Assembly (NCBI RefSeq): GCF_003423665.1
Contig: NZ_BFBY01000002.1
Location: 1 to 64,000, forward strand
Length of the DNA: 64,000 bases
Reading direction: 5' to 3'
Origin: Lactobacillus rodentium
GTDB taxonomy: Bacteria; Bacillota; Bacilli; Lactobacillales; Lactobacillaceae
The notes beneath the pieces are model-generated. The model ran no database searches. It saw only the letters and a program-made list of their open reading frames with translations, and had not been told where the DNA came from. Position numbers and translations under genes: made by a program. This document shows positions 36,077 to 46,447 of this stretch, piece after piece. Position 1 is the first letter of the stretch. Every line of letters begins with the position of its first letter.

Positions 36077-36729
36077 ACTAAAATATTCTCTAGTTTTAGA
36101 ATTTGTTGCGCAATTGGACCCTTTTTAAAGATAAAAGAACCAGCCACAAAAATATCTGCCCCTGCATTTTTAGCTATTTCTGCCGTGTGATCATCTATCC
36201 CACCATCAACTTCAATTTTAATATTTTTACCACTAGCAGTAATTAATTCTTTGACCTGACTAATTCTTTCATCAGAATCTGGTCTAAAACTTTGACCACC
36301 AAAACCTGGCTTGACTGTCATAACTAAAATTTGGTCAACTAGATCTAAGTAAGGCTTAATTTTTTCAACAGGGGTTTCAGGATTAATTACTAATCCTGCT
36401 TTTACATTATGATCTTTTAAGTAATTAAGCCACTTTTCTACTTGATCAGTTGCTTCATAATGAAACTCTACTAAATCTGCTCCGGCTTTTACAAAAGCAG
36501 GAATTGTAACATCTAAATTATTACTCATTAAGTGAATCTCTGCTTCAATATTAGGAAAGGCTTCTTTAAAATCTTTTACTAATTCTGGACCATAAGATAA
36601 ATTAGGTACAAAATGACCATCCATAATATCAATATGAAATCTCTTAATTCCTGTATCAATGGCTTCTTGAATATCACTACCTAAATTCATGTTATCGGCA
36701 TTCAAAATTGATGGTGCAATTTTACTCAT
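36073..36729 (-). CDS. rpe: Ribulose-phosphate 3-epimerase
   Basis: A 218-residue TIM-barrel enzyme that interconverts ribulose 5-phosphate and xylulose 5-phosphate. Motifs: APSILNADNMN, HIDIMDGHFVPN, EIHLMSNN, MTVKPGFGGQSF and EVDGGIDDHTA, which carry the metal-binding His and Asp residues. AGGAATT lies near the ATG. It is 13 bp after rsgA and overlaps thiN. Confidence 0.96.
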   Translation of the reverse strand: MSKIAPSILNADNMNLGSDIQEAIDTGIKRFHIDIMDGHFVPNLSYGPELVKDFKEAFPNIEAEIHLMSNNLDVTIPAFVKAGADLVEFHYEATDQVEKWLNYLKDHNVKAGLVINPETPVEKIKPYLDLVDQILVMTVKPGFGGQSFRPDSDERISQVKELITASGKNIKIEVDGGIDDHTAEIAKNAGADIFVAGSFIFKKGPIAQQILKLENILV

Positions 36730-36742
36730 ATCTTAATTCCTC

Positions 36743-37636
36743 TTATTTTAAATAATCAGGCATTCTCTTATCCTGAATTTCTTGTCTAATTTTTAAATAA
36801 TCATCATAACGACTTTGCGCAATTTCTCCGGCTTTAACCAACTTTTTCACTTCACATTTTGGTTCTTGCAGGTGCTGACAACTCCTAAATTTACACTTTG
36901 CACTTGCCTTTTTAAATTCATAAAAATCATTAGCCAATTCATCAAGTTTAATTTTATAAAGATCGACCGCAGAAAAACCAGGAGTATCTGCGATATAGCC
37001 CTTTCCATATTTAAATAATTGTACTTGACGCGTTGTGTGTTTTCCTCGATTCAAGGCATAAGAAATTTGTCCCGTTGCTTGATTAGCCTCTTTTTCTAAC
37101 TGATTAAGTAGAGTTGACTTGCCAGCGCCTGATTGACCAGCCAAGGTCCAAATTGCATCTTTCTTGATTAATTCTGGTAAGTCTTTTTCTAATTTATTAC
37201 CATCAGTGAAAACTGGATAACCAATTTTTTCATAGTAGGACAATTCCTCTTTAATTTTCACTAGTTGTGCAGCAGGAGTAATATCAGTTTTCGATAGGTA
37301 AATTGTTACTCCGATATTTTTCCAAGCAAAAAATGTTAAGTAACGATCTAATAATTCCAGAGAAAAATCAGGTTCTACTGCTGAAATAACTAATAATACC
37401 TGATCTACATTAGCTACAGCTGGGCGACCAATTTCATTTTTTCGGGGTAAAATTTCTACTAAATAGTTCATCCCTTGTTCATCTAATTGAACAATGACAT
37501 GATCTCCTACTAATGGCTTTTGTTTCCGGTTACGAAAAACGCCACGCGCTCGAGAGCGAATGGCGCCTTTTTTAGTTTCAACATCATAGTAGCCTGAAAT
37601 TACGCTGATTACAATTCCTTCTATTTTTTCAAGCAT
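36743..37636 (-). CDS. rsgA: Ribosome small subunit-dependent GTPase RsgA
   Basis: A 297-residue circularly permuted GTPase that checks maturation of the 30S subunit. The OB domain (1-70) precedes the permuted G motifs: LSKTD (G4) before [15 protein letters not shown] (G1) and [10 protein letters not shown] (G3). The C-terminal zinc site is [14 protein letters not shown]. Its ATG overlaps the prkC stop (TAATG), as in the conserved stp-prkC-rsgA order. Confidence 0.96.
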   Translation of the reverse strand: MLEKIEGIVISVISGYYDVETKKGAIRSRARGVFRNRKQKPLVGDHVIVQLDEQGMNYLVEILPRKNEIGRPAVANVDQVLLVISAVEPDFSLELLDRYLTFFAWKNIGVTIYLSKTDITPAAQLVKIKEELSYYEKIGYPVFTDGNKLEKDLPELIKKDAIWTLAGQSGAGKSTLLNQLEKEANQATGQISYALNRGKHTTRQVQLFKYGKGYIADTPGFSAVDLYKIKLDELANDFYEFKKASAKCKFRSCQHLQEPKCEVKKLVKAGEIAQSRYDDYLKIRQEIQDKRMPDYLK

Positions 37637-39597
37637 TATTTATTAATATCCTCATCTAAAATAGTATTACCATCTCTTTCAATTCTAATATGGCCATTGC
37701 CTTTACTCAAATTAAAAGGAATAGTAAATGTTTGATCTTGGGTAATTACTTGATCACGGTAAATATTATTCAAACTATGGTTAGCATCAGAAATATAAAT
37801 TTGGATATGATTACCCTGATTACTACCATCACTTGCTTGGTAAGGAACAGTAAATGCTTTAGTTACCTCATCATTATCTGACGAAGTATCTTCGTCACTC
37901 GTGTCGCCGTCCTTACCTTTTGAAATTACTAAATGAATTTTTGATCCTTTTTTCACTCGCGTACCTGGTGCTGGATCTTGTCGCATTACTGTACCCTTTT
38001 GAGCAGAATCAGAATTTTCTTCACTAATATCTAAACTTAAATCATTATCTTTAGCATAGTCTTGTGCCCCTTTTAGGGTATAGCCTGTTAAATCTCGTAA
38101 TTTTACTTCATCTTTTGAAGCTCTAGCTTTACCTGTAGAAACAAATAAAGTAATAGTTGTTTTATTTGCCTGTACTTTTTTGCCAGGTGTTACATCTTGA
38201 GAAATAACGGTATTTTTAGGGATAACAGCATCTGGTTGATTAACCTTAGATACTTTAAATCCAGCCTTAATTAATCTCTTTCGAGCACTCGTATAATTTT
38301 CACCAGCCACATCTGGAACTGTTTTTAATTTTGCACCACGAGAAATTATTAGATCAACTGTTTGTCCATTTTTAACTGTAATTCCAGTTTGAGGGTCAGT
38401 ACTTATAATTCGACCCTTTTTAACCTTATCTGAATATTGGTATTTATCTTTTCCAATTTTTAAGCCACGAGCCAAAAGGCTTTGTCTTGCATCACTTTCA
38501 CTTAAATTGTTTACGTTAGGTACAGTTACATCATCTTTACGACCTAAAGCAAAAATCAAAATTAACATAATGCTTAAAAAGGCAATCCCAGCTCCTAGCC
38601 ACCACCATTTATGGTTTTTAATATTTTCCCATAATGTTGGTGAATTGCTATTTTCTTTGTCTTTATCAGCAATTTTTTGTGTATTTTGGACTGAGCCATC
38701 CATTTGGGGTAAAACAATCGTATTATCTTTATTAGGATCAAATTTAGGCTCAAAAACTGGCTCATTGCGACGACTAGGATCTAAACTAGTATCCAAATCC
38801 TGCTTCATTTCCATCACAGAATGATAACGATCCCGCGGATCTTTAGCAGTTGCTTTAAATACTACATTTTCTAAGGCCTGCGGAATATCTGGGTTTTGTT
38901 TTCGAAGTGAAGGAGTAGTTTCTTGGAAATGTTTCAAAGCTACTGCAACGGCATTTTCTCCACCGAAGGGAACTTGTCCCATTAACAATTCATACAAAAT
39001 AATACCTAAAGAATAAATATCAGATTGAATGGTTGCACGATTCCCACGCGCTTGTTCTGGCGACATATAATGTACTGAACCAATGGCGGTATTAGTTTGA
39101 CTCATAGTACTTTGATTTAAAGCCACAGCAATTCCGAAATCAACGATTTTGATATTACCTTTTTTATCTATCAAAATATTTTGTGGTTTTAAATCTCGGT
39201 GAATCACATGATGCTTATGAGCTAGTGCCATAGCCGATAAAATTTGATCCATAATCGCAATTACTTTTGGTAATGGAATAGGATTATTTTTTTGAATATA
39301 TTGTTCTAGATCTGGGCCTTCAACATATTCCATGACCAAATAATGGCGATTATGGTCACTACCAACATCTAAAATTGAAACAATATTGGGATGACTTAAT
39401 TCACTAGTGGCACGTGCTTCTCTTTTAAATCTTTCAATGGTCTTAGGATCTTTTTGTAAGTCTAATCTTAAAATTTTAACTGCAACTTTACGCTTGAGAA
39501 TGATATCTTCTGCTAAATAGACATTAGCCATCCCACCCTCACCCAGTAAAGTAAGGATTTTATAGCGACCGCCAATTAAGTAGCCCTTATCAAACAC
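37636..39597 (-). CDS. prkC: Serine/threonine protein kinase with PASTA domains
   Basis: A 653-residue membrane kinase that senses cell-wall fragments. The kinase domain (1-275) has [25 protein letters not shown] and IVDFGIA. A charged linker and a membrane helix (about 332-352) lead to three extracellular PASTA repeats (about 355-560), and a Ser/Asp-rich linker and a C-terminal beta domain complete it. It begins at GTG (39597), which overlaps the TAG of the phosphatase gene by one base. Kinase and phosphatase act as a pair. Confidence 0.96.
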   Translation of the reverse strand: MFDKGYLIGGRYKILTLLGEGGMANVYLAEDIILKRKVAVKILRLDLQKDPKTIERFKREARATSELSHPNIVSILDVGSDHNRHYLVMEYVEGPDLEQYIQKNNPIPLPKVIAIMDQILSAMALAHKHHVIHRDLKPQNILIDKKGNIKIVDFGIAVALNQSTMSQTNTAIGSVHYMSPEQARGNRATIQSDIYSLGIILYELLMGQVPFGGENAVAVALKHFQETTPSLRKQNPDIPQALENVVFKATAKDPRDRYHSVMEMKQDLDTSLDPSRRNEPVFEPKFDPNKDNTIVLPQMDGSVQNTQKIADKDKENSNSPTLWENIKNHKWWWLGAGIAFLSIMLILIFALGRKDDVTVPNVNNLSESDARQSLLARGLKIGKDKYQYSDKVKKGRIISTDPQTGITVKNGQTVDLIISRGAKLKTVPDVAGENYTSARKRLIKAGFKVSKVNQPDAVIPKNTVISQDVTPGKKVQANKTTITLFVSTGKARASKDEVKLRDLTGYTLKGAQDYAKDNDLSLDISEENSDSAQKGTVMRQDPAPGTRVKKGSKIHLVISKGKDGDTSDEDTSSDNDEVTKAFTVPYQASDGSNQGNHIQIYISDANHSLNNIYRDQVITQDQTFTIPFNLSKGNGHIRIERDGNTILDEDINK

Positions 39598-40349
39598 TAG
39601 TGTTCAGCCTCCTTTTCGGTGTAGGCAATTAAACAAACTGTGATATTATCGCCACCACCTAATCGGTTGGCTTCATTAATTAACTTATTACATCTTTCCT
39701 TCAAAGTTAGATTTTTAGTTGCGAGAATTTGTTGAATTTGTAAATCAGTTAACGAATTTGTTAAACCATCAGTACATAAAAGAAAAATATCACCAGCGTG
39801 AACTTCTAAAGTATTAAACTCAGGATTAACTGTACTTGATACGCCTAATGTTTCAGTAATAATATTTTTTTGAGGATGATTACGAGCTTCTTGTTCAGTA
39901 ATCTGTCCCATTTTGACTAATTCATTTACTAAAGAATGATCTTGAGTAATTTGTTTAAAATTTTTATTACCATAAATATAAGCACGAGAATCGCCTAAAT
40001 GAGCAACTAAAATCTTTTCAGCAAAAGCAATTGCTAAAACAACAGTAGTCCCCATTCCATTCAAATCTGCAAAACGATCTGCAGTATTTAAAATAATATC
40101 ATTTTCCAATTTTAATTGGACCAAAAGCCATTTTTGGGCTAATTCAGCATTAGTAAAATCAGTTTTTTCAAATGCGTGTCCCAAATGACTAACTGCCATT
40201 GTAGAAGCAACATCACCACCTTGGTGACCACCCATTCCATCACAAACAATTCCCATTACAATATTGTTTTGATTCTTAAAAACTTTAACAAAGTCTTGAT
40301 TTGTCTCTCTTACTCTTCCGATACTTGAGGCAAAAGCTGTTTTAATCAA
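39597..40349 (-). CDS. stp: PP2C-type serine/threonine phosphatase
   Basis: A 250-residue metal-dependent phosphatase opposing PrkC. Metal-binding motifs: ETNQDF, CDGMGGHQGGDVAS, AHLGDSRAYIY, CTDGLTN and GGGDNITV. It starts at TTG (40349) with GAGG nine bases before, inside the short gap after rsmB; no ATG is near the conserved N-terminus. It overlaps prkC by one base. Confidence 0.95.
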   Translation of the reverse strand: MIKTAFASSIGRVRETNQDFVKVFKNQNNIVMGIVCDGMGGHQGGDVASTMAVSHLGHAFEKTDFTNAELAQKWLLVQLKLENDIILNTADRFADLNGMGTTVVLAIAFAEKILVAHLGDSRAYIYGNKNFKQITQDHSLVNELVKMGQITEQEARNHPQKNIITETLGVSSTVNPEFNTLEVHAGDIFLLCTDGLTNSLTDLQIQQILATKNLTLKERCNKLINEANRLGGGDNITVCLIAYTEKEAEH

Positions 40350-40354
40350 AATAA

Positions 40355-41671
40355 TTAACCTCGTTTTTTAAATTTAGCAATAAAAAAGCCATCGCTATTA
40401 AATTCATCTGGTAATATTTTAACAAAATCTTGCTTAGGTAAATTACCAACCTTAATTGGAACTAATTCAAAATCAGCATGATTCTTCAAAAAAGCTGCAA
40501 CCACATCTTCATCTTCTTCTTTAGTAATCGTACATGTAGAATAGACTAATTCCCCACCTGGTGCAAGTAAAGGTGCGATGTGATTCAAAATGTCTTTTTG
40601 AATTTTACTTAAATTTTTTATATCAGCTAATTTTTTATCATATCTAATTTCTGGTTTTCGTCTAATTAAGCCAAGTCCAGAACAGGGAGCATCTACAAGA
40701 ATTTTATTAAAAGTTCCGGAAGTAAAATGATCTTGCGCCTTGCGTGCATCAAGTGCTACTGTTTTTACTTTATCACTTACTCCAAGACGTTGAGCAGCTT
40801 TTTTTACTAAAGCTAATTTATTTTCATGAATATCTGATGCTGTTACATTTCCAGTAGTCAATTGTTCGGCAATTTGTACTGTCTTGCCCCCAGGAGCGCT
40901 ACAGGCATCGAGCACTTTTTCATTGCCCTTAAAATTAAAAGCATCTACTGCTAAAGAAGCAGCACTATCTTGAATCGTAATTTTTCCCTCTTTAAATAAG
41001 TCGGATTTTGCGACATTACCATGCTCAATTAATAAATTATGATCAGTTAATTTAGAAGGCAAGGTTTTTATCTTTTCTTTTGCTAATTGATCAGCAACAT
41101 CTGAGTGACTTAAATTAGAATCGGTAATTCTAATACTGGTTGCCGCTGGAATATTACTTGCGCTTAAAATACTTTTAGCTCGCTTTAAACCAAATAAATC
41201 AATAAAATATTCTACTAACCATTTTGGAAAAGAATATTTAATGCTTAAATACTCCTCTGTATTATTTTTATTTGGTAATAGTTCCCCCTGTCGATCTAGA
41301 GCACGTAAAATTCCATTCACCAATTTGTAACTACCAGAATTTCTTCCACTATAATTTTTAGCAAGTTTATTAGCCTCATCAAAAATTGCACTAGTTGGAA
41401 TACGTTCCAAAAAGAAATATTGATAAGCCGACATTAAAAGCAGAGGATAAATAAATTTATCCTTTAACTTTGTTTTTATCAGTGGTTTTAGTTGATAATC
41501 TAAAAATATTTTATATTGAATAGTTCCATAAACTATCTTAGTAGTCAAAGCCTTATCTTTATCGCTTAACTTACTTTTTTCTAAAGCATTATTAAGTGCA
41601 ATATTTGAATATGAATTTTGATTAAGTACCTTAATTAAGGTATCTAAGGCTACACTCCGAGCACTAGTCAT
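40355..41671 (-). CDS. rsmB: 16S rRNA (cytosine-967-C5) methyltransferase
   Basis: A 438-residue SAM-dependent RNA methyltransferase. The N-terminal NusB-like domain (1-140) is followed by the SAM domain: LDACSAPGGKT, ASDIHENKL, and the catalytic-cysteine motifs VDAPCSGLGLIRRKPE and YSTCTI. The start ATG (41671) overlaps the fmt end by eight bases; the frame's TTG just before is unlikely to be used. In Bacillus, rlmN follows; here stp follows directly. Confidence 0.95.
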   Translation of the reverse strand: MTSARSVALDTLIKVLNQNSYSNIALNNALEKSKLSDKDKALTTKIVYGTIQYKIFLDYQLKPLIKTKLKDKFIYPLLLMSAYQYFFLERIPTSAIFDEANKLAKNYSGRNSGSYKLVNGILRALDRQGELLPNKNNTEEYLSIKYSFPKWLVEYFIDLFGLKRAKSILSASNIPAATSIRITDSNLSHSDVADQLAKEKIKTLPSKLTDHNLLIEHGNVAKSDLFKEGKITIQDSAASLAVDAFNFKGNEKVLDACSAPGGKTVQIAEQLTTGNVTASDIHENKLALVKKAAQRLGVSDKVKTVALDARKAQDHFTSGTFNKILVDAPCSGLGLIRRKPEIRYDKKLADIKNLSKIQKDILNHIAPLLAPGGELVYSTCTITKEEDEDVVAAFLKNHADFELVPIKVGNLPKQDFVKILPDEFNSDGFFIAKFKKRG

Positions 41672-42608
41672 CAATTATTTTTTCTCCGCTCTTAAACTTA
41701 CTACCTTGTCCATTTACATAATCTCTAATTGGCATTCTCTTTTTGCCAGTTGGTTGAACTTCTAATAAATCTAATACCGTTCCATCTGCAAAGGCAATAG
41801 CAAAACGTTTTTTGTTAGTAACCAAACTACCTGGAGCAAGATCAGTTTTTTCATCACTAACTTTGGTTTGCCAAACTTTCATGCGTTTACCATCTACTAA
41901 TATATAGGCACCAGGATCAGGATTTAATCCTCTCACTAAGTTATGTGCTTGTTGGGCCGTCATACTAGTTTTAATTTGTTCTTGTTCTTTTGAAATATTA
42001 GGTGAAAATACTACGCCCGCTTCATCTTGCTTAGTTCTAGTTACAGTACCATCAAGAAATTTAGGTAAAGTTTCTAATAAAAGATCGCGTCCCAGAACAC
42101 TTAGTTTTTCAAAAAGACTGCCAGAAGTATCATCATCTTTAATTGACAAGCTGGCTTGTGCAAAAATATCACCAGCATCCATTTTTTTAACCATTTCCAT
42201 AATTGAAATTCCAGTCTCTTTATCTCCGTTTAATAAAGAGTATTGGATTGGAGCACCACCGCGATATTTAGGAAGTAAAGATCCATGCACATTTACTGGA
42301 GCAATCTTAGCTGATTGTAAAAACTTGCTTGGTAAAAATTGGCCATAAGCTGCGGTAACAATAAAATCAGGTTGAATTTGCAACAACTCAGCTAATTCTT
42401 CTGAACCTGACAATTTTGCTGGTTGGTAAACTTTTAAATGATTGGCTAATGCAAGTTCTTTAACTGGGGATTGGTGAAGAACTTGTTTACGGCCTATTTT
42501 TTTATCAGGTTGTGTAACAACAGCCTTAATGTCATAGTTGGAATCTATTAATCCTTCTAAAACTGTGCGTCCAAATTCTGGTGTTCCTAAAAAAATTATT
42601 GATGGCAT
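41664..42608 (-). CDS. fmt: Methionyl-tRNA formyltransferase
   Basis: A 314-residue enzyme that formylates initiator Met-tRNA with 10-formyl-tetrahydrofolate, which FolD (in this window) helps supply. Motifs: FLGTPEFG at the start, and HGSLLPKYRGGAPIQ with the active-site His. The C-terminal domain binds tRNA. It sits between priA and rsmB; def, usually before fmt in Bacillus, is missing here. Confidence 0.96.
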   Translation of the reverse strand: MPSIIFLGTPEFGRTVLEGLIDSNYDIKAVVTQPDKKIGRKQVLHQSPVKELALANHLKVYQPAKLSGSEELAELLQIQPDFIVTAAYGQFLPSKFLQSAKIAPVNVHGSLLPKYRGGAPIQYSLLNGDKETGISIMEMVKKMDAGDIFAQASLSIKDDDTSGSLFEKLSVLGRDLLLETLPKFLDGTVTRTKQDEAGVVFSPNISKEQEQIKTSMTAQQAHNLVRGLNPDPGAYILVDGKRMKVWQTKVSDEKTDLAPGSLVTNKKRFAIAFADGTVLDLLEVQPTGKKRMPIRDYVNGQGSKFKSGEKIIDD

Positions 42609-42624
42609 GTAACAACACTTCTTT

Positions 42625-45021
42625 CTAAATTATTCGTTCAGGTTCATTATCAATATAAACATTTAGACCCTGCTTTTTAATTTTTTGTGCCTCATCTTGG
42701 AGTTCATGCAAGATTGGGATTAATTTGTCTTCTTTCTTATATTTTACCAGTATTTGATAAAAATATTGATTCTTGATTTTTGCAATACTACTTGGAGTTG
42801 GTCCCAGAATAATGGTCGGTGCATGTAACTGCTCCATTAATTTTCTTTTAACCACAAAAGCAAACTTCGCTGCCGCTTGTTCATTTTTTGAAGCAATAGA
42901 AATTAAAATAGTATAAAAGAACGGTGGATAATTTCCTTGGTGTCGCACTACCATTTCTTTTTGATAAAAGCTTTCATAATCTTGATTCTGGGCTAATTGG
43001 ATTGCATAATGCTCAGGATTATAGGTTTGAATCATTACTTCTCCCTTTTTGTCTGCACGACCAGCTCGACCAGACACCTGGGTCAAAAGATCAAATGTTT
43101 TTTCAGAAGCATTATAATCAGGAACTTGCAAGGAAGTATCGGCATTGATTACTCCCACTAGCGTCACATTGGGAAAATCAAGTCCTTTGGCAATCATTTG
43201 CGTACCTAGTAAGATATCAGCCTTACCTTCACCAAATTGATCAAGAATTTTTTTATAACTTCCTTTTCTTCTTGTCGTATCTACATCCATTCGGAGGATT
43301 TTACTAGCAGGAATTAATTCCTTTAACTCCTCTTCAACTTTTTGGGTTCCTGTACCCAAAAAACGAATTTTTGTTTCACCACATTTAGGACATTTGCGCG
43401 GAATTGGTTCCTTATGACCACAATAATGACATTCCATCATTCCTGTATCTTTATGCATTGTTAAAGAAATATCACAATTGGGACATTGCATCACATATCC
43501 ACAAGACCGACAAAGCATAAAATTAGCGAATCCACGTCTGTTCAACAGTAAGATAACTTGCTCTTTTTTGGCAATTTTCTCTTTAATTTTATCTACTAAC
43601 TCTACTGAAAGATCAAATTGACCACCTGCAAATTCAACATGCTTTAAATCGACCAGCTTCACTTCTGGGAGTGCTTTTTTATTTGCTCGCTGAGTTAACC
43701 TTAATAATTGATAGTTACCTTTTTGTGCTCGAGCACGACTAGCTAACGAAGGAGTTGCACTTCCTAAAACTACCGGACAGTTGTGGTATTTACTTCTTAA
43801 TAAAGCCACATCACGCGCATGATAACGCGGATTATCTTCTTGCTTATAAGAAGATTCATGTTCTTCATCAATTATGATTAAGCCTATATTTTGTAAGGGA
43901 GCAAACACCGCACTACGTGCCCCAACTACTACTTGTGCCTCTCCACGACGAATTCTACGCCATTCATCATAACGTTCTCCAGTAGATAAGCCACTATGTA
44001 AAACTGCAACACTTGAACCGAATCTCGCTTTAACTTGCTCAACCATTTGGGGCGTTAAAGATATTTCAGGAACTAGCATTAAGGCATTACGCTTACTTGC
44101 CAAGGCTTTTTGGATGGCATGGAGATAAACTTCAGTTTTCCCACTGCCAGTTACACCCTCAAGTAAAAACGGTTGTGCCTTCTTAGCTGTAATAGCCTTA
44201 TTTATTTCATTTAAAGCATTTTCCTGATCTTTATTCAACACAATATCTTTGGGGACGTTTTTAGTATCAACTTCAGCTAAAGGATCACGATAGGTTTCTT
44301 TTTTTGTTCTTTTTAACCAGCCTTTTTCTACCGCTTGTTTTAAAATTGCGCTATTTAAATGCAATTGCTCTTGTAACTCTTTACCGGTTTTGGGATAACT
44401 AGCAATATTATCGATAAGATCAGTGATTAATGCCAACTGATTAATAGCATTTTTTCGCAGCGAAGTTTTAATTTCTGGATAAACATGCGCGCCAAGATTA
44501 GGTTGATAAACAAATTCTTCTTTTTTCTTTGCCTTATTTTCAACTAAGTATTCAATTTTAGCCTTATTAGTTTTGATTAATTTTTTAATTTGAACGATTT
44601 TTTTAAGATCAGTTACTTCATCTAAATCAATTGGTTCTCCAGAAAACAGGTCTAATTGAGCTGTTGCTTTATCGATAGGCGTTAAAATTTTACGATAATT
44701 TGCTTTCATTACCCGTGGTAACATCGTTTGAAGTATAGTTATCCGATAGGAAAAAATTTTTTTAGCCAAAATAGCAGATAACTCAACTAATTCCGGTGTT
44801 AATGGTGGCATTTCATCAACAACTACTAAAAGATCTTTTAATTTTCCTTTATATTCTGTTTTATCAGTAATCCCAACCACAAATCCTTGGACCTTTCGAC
44901 GTCCAAAAGGGACTACTACTCTAGACCCGACAGTTACATCAGTTAGTGCGGTTGGAATATTATATTCAAATATTCGATCTGTTTGCTTTGCAGCTACATC
45001 TACAATAACTTGTGCAATCAT
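42625..45021 (-). CDS. priA: Primosomal protein N' (replication restart helicase)
   Basis: A 798-residue helicase that reloads the replisome at stalled forks. An N-terminal DNA-binding domain is followed by the helicase motifs GVTGSGKTEVYLHAI (I), IDEEHESSYKQE (II), and a zinc region with paired cysteines CRSCGYVMQCPNC and CHYCGHKEPIPRKCPKCG. The start is the ATG at 45021 with AGGTGAG before it; the longer frame crosses the upstream terminator. The coaBC gene, often between rpoZ and priA, is absent. Confidence 0.96.
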   Translation of the reverse strand: MIAQVIVDVAAKQTDRIFEYNIPTALTDVTVGSRVVVPFGRRKVQGFVVGITDKTEYKGKLKDLLVVVDEMPPLTPELVELSAILAKKIFSYRITILQTMLPRVMKANYRKILTPIDKATAQLDLFSGEPIDLDEVTDLKKIVQIKKLIKTNKAKIEYLVENKAKKKEEFVYQPNLGAHVYPEIKTSLRKNAINQLALITDLIDNIASYPKTGKELQEQLHLNSAILKQAVEKGWLKRTKKETYRDPLAEVDTKNVPKDIVLNKDQENALNEINKAITAKKAQPFLLEGVTGSGKTEVYLHAIQKALASKRNALMLVPEISLTPQMVEQVKARFGSSVAVLHSGLSTGERYDEWRRIRRGEAQVVVGARSAVFAPLQNIGLIIIDEEHESSYKQEDNPRYHARDVALLRSKYHNCPVVLGSATPSLASRARAQKGNYQLLRLTQRANKKALPEVKLVDLKHVEFAGGQFDLSVELVDKIKEKIAKKEQVILLLNRRGFANFMLCRSCGYVMQCPNCDISLTMHKDTGMMECHYCGHKEPIPRKCPKCGETKIRFLGTGTQKVEEELKELIPASKILRMDVDTTRRKGSYKKILDQFGEGKADILLGTQMIAKGLDFPNVTLVGVINADTSLQVPDYNASEKTFDLLTQVSGRAGRADKKGEVMIQTYNPEHYAIQLAQNQDYESFYQKEMVVRHQGNYPPFFYTILISIASKNEQAAAKFAFVVKRKLMEQLHAPTIILGPTPSSIAKIKNQYFYQILVKYKKEDKLIPILHELQDEAQKIKKQGLNVYIDNEPERII

Positions 45022-45035
45022 TTTCTCACCTATCA

Positions 45036-45066
45036 AAAAACCTCCATTGAAAAACAATGAAGGTTT
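45036..45066 (-). terminator. Terminator between rpoZ and priA
   Basis: Arms AAACCT.CATTG and CAATG.AGGTTT pair over 12 bases with one G-U on the minus strand, and T6 follows. It lies between the rpoZ stop and the priA ribosome site, so the strength decides how much priA is co-transcribed. Confidence 0.75.
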
Positions 45067-45077
45067 AATGTTAAATA

Positions 45078-45296
45078 TTAATCAATCTTTTCAAAGTGTT
45101 CAGGATCAATTGTTACCTTACCAGCTGCAATTTCTTCTAAAGCCTTACCAACTGCCTTAGCTGAATTATAATGAGTTAAAGCTCCTGGAGCACCTGCTTC
45201 TAATTCATGCGCTCTTTTTGCTGCTAAAACTGAAAGTGAATAACGTGAATCAACCTTAGCTAATAAATCATCAATTGATGGGTAAGTAATTCTCAT
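45078..45296 (-). CDS. rpoZ: RNA polymerase omega subunit
   Basis: A 72-residue subunit that helps fold and hold beta-prime. It starts [19 protein letters not shown] and has AAKRAHEL, the conserved helix. GGAGG lies seven bases before the ATG and overlaps the gmk end. The gmk-rpoZ pair is conserved in Firmicutes. Confidence 0.95.
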   Translation of the reverse strand: MRITYPSIDDLLAKVDSRYSLSVLAAKRAHELEAGAPGALTHYNSAKAVGKALEEIAAGKVTIDPEHFEKID

Positions 45297-45298
45297 AA

Positions 45299-45913
45299 TT
45301 AATCCTCCTTAACCATATTTCTGTAATCATTAATGACTCTAGGAACACGGACATGTTCTGCTTCAACAATAGACTTAATGTGATCTACGGCATTAGCCAC
45401 GGTATCATTAACAACTGCATAATCATAATCTTCCATCATTAGGATTTCTTTGCGTGCCTGTTGCATTCTTTTAGCAATCACTGCTGCAGAATCAGTTCCC
45501 CGATTTACAATTCTATCCTTCAATTCATGCAAATCTGGTGGTGTTAAGAAAATAAAGACTCCATCTGGCATTAACTTTCTTACCTGTCGTGCACCATTAA
45601 CATCAATTTCTAAAAGAACATCTTTACCCTCATCAAGTAACTTCTTAACTGGGGCCAATGGTGTTCCGTAATGATGACCAACATATTCATTATATTCTAG
45701 TAATTCATTATTTTTAATTGCTTCTTGAAAACGTTCTTCAGAAACAAAGAAATAATCTTTACCATCTTCTTCCCCTGGACGAGGTTTACGTGTGGTCATT
45801 GAAACTGAATATTCAAATGAAAAAGCTCTTTGCTTTACCATTGCACTTTTAACAGTACCCTTTCCGACACCAGAAGGGCCAGAAAGCACAATTAATAATC
45901 CTTGCTTTGCCAT
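45299..45913 (-). CDS. gmk: Guanylate kinase
   Basis: A 204-residue enzyme that turns GMP and ATP into GDP and ADP. P-loop [14 protein letters not shown] (note G rather than the usual second residue T in GKGT, normal for this family), the GMP-binding region [20 protein letters not shown], and [18 protein letters not shown] lies before the ATG. First gene of gmk-rpoZ-(priA). Confidence 0.96.
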   Translation of the reverse strand: MAKQGLLIVLSGPSGVGKGTVKSAMVKQRAFSFEYSVSMTTRKPRPGEEDGKDYFFVSEERFQEAIKNNELLEYNEYVGHHYGTPLAPVKKLLDEGKDVLLEIDVNGARQVRKLMPDGVFIFLTPPDLHELKDRIVNRGTDSAAVIAKRMQQARKEILMMEDYDYAVVNDTVANAVDHIKSIVEAEHVRVPRVINDYRNMVKED

Positions 45914-46009
45914 GATTGCTCCTAACGATAAATGTTAACATGATTATTTTGCATTAAATCGCCATCTAATGCAAGTTTAAGCCAAATTTTTTCAAAAATA
46001 AAATTTTTC

Positions 46010-46060
46010 TTGATTTTCAGAACGCTTGTTCGTATAATGATTATTGCAAACATTTGTTCG
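46010..46060 (+). promoter_or_regulatory. Promoter with two LexA-like boxes
   Basis: -35 TTGATT (46010-46015), 17-base spacer, -10 TATAAT (46033-46038). AGAACGCTTGTTCG at 46019-46032 fills the spacer, and CAAACATTTGTTCG at 46047-46060 lies over the expected transcription start. Both match the Gram-positive SOS box CGAAC-N4-GTTCG with one outer-base change each. Their placing would block polymerase. Confidence 0.65.
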
Positions 46061-46079
46061 AGCTTAAAGGAGCCTAATA

Positions 46080-46385
46080 ATGTCTTTTACTAAAAATTTA
46101 CAATCTAAACTTAAAACCTCAGTTAAAAATATTTATCATCACTTTTTTGAATACGACTTATCAAAATTAACTACCCTAGGACAAGAACCAAGCTTAATCA
46201 TTAGAAGACTTGAACATGCATTTTTCCAGCGTGAATTTGTCTTAATTACTTATCAAAATGGCAAAACTGAAATTGGTCAATTAATTGCTCGTTCTACTAA
46301 TGGACGCTTTGTTCTTCGTTCTTACGATCACAAAGTTTATCGTTTAATCGATTTAACAACTATTTTTAATATTGAAGTAGCTTAA
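46080..46385 (+). CDS. Small YolD-like protein, probably SOS-regulated
   Basis: A 101-residue soluble protein, alone on the plus strand between gmk and recN. AAAGGAG lies seven bases before the ATG. The N-terminal 45 residues are basic and helical; the C-terminal half (VLITYQNGKTEIGQLIARS to LTTIFNIEVA) has the strand pattern of the YolD-like domain, which in Bacillus partners Y-family DNA polymerases. That assignment is by pattern only. No polymerase gene is adjacent. Two LexA-like boxes in its promoter and the neighbour recN suggest a DNA-damage role. Ends at a strong terminator. Confidence 0.7.
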   Translation: MSFTKNLQSKLKTSVKNIYHHFFEYDLSKLTTLGQEPSLIIRRLEHAFFQREFVLITYQNGKTEIGQLIARSTNGRFVLRSYDHKVYRLIDLTTIFNIEVA

Positions 46386-46412
46386 ATAAAACTAATTTCT
46401 TGGCTCTTAAAC

Positions 46413-46447
46413 AAAAAAACTTTAGGTTATTAACCTAAAGTTTTTTT
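46413..46447. terminator. Bidirectional terminator between the YolD-like gene and recN
   Basis: Near-perfect palindrome, arms 46413-46429 and 46431-46447, flanked by A7 and T7. It overlaps the recN stop. Confidence 0.9.
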
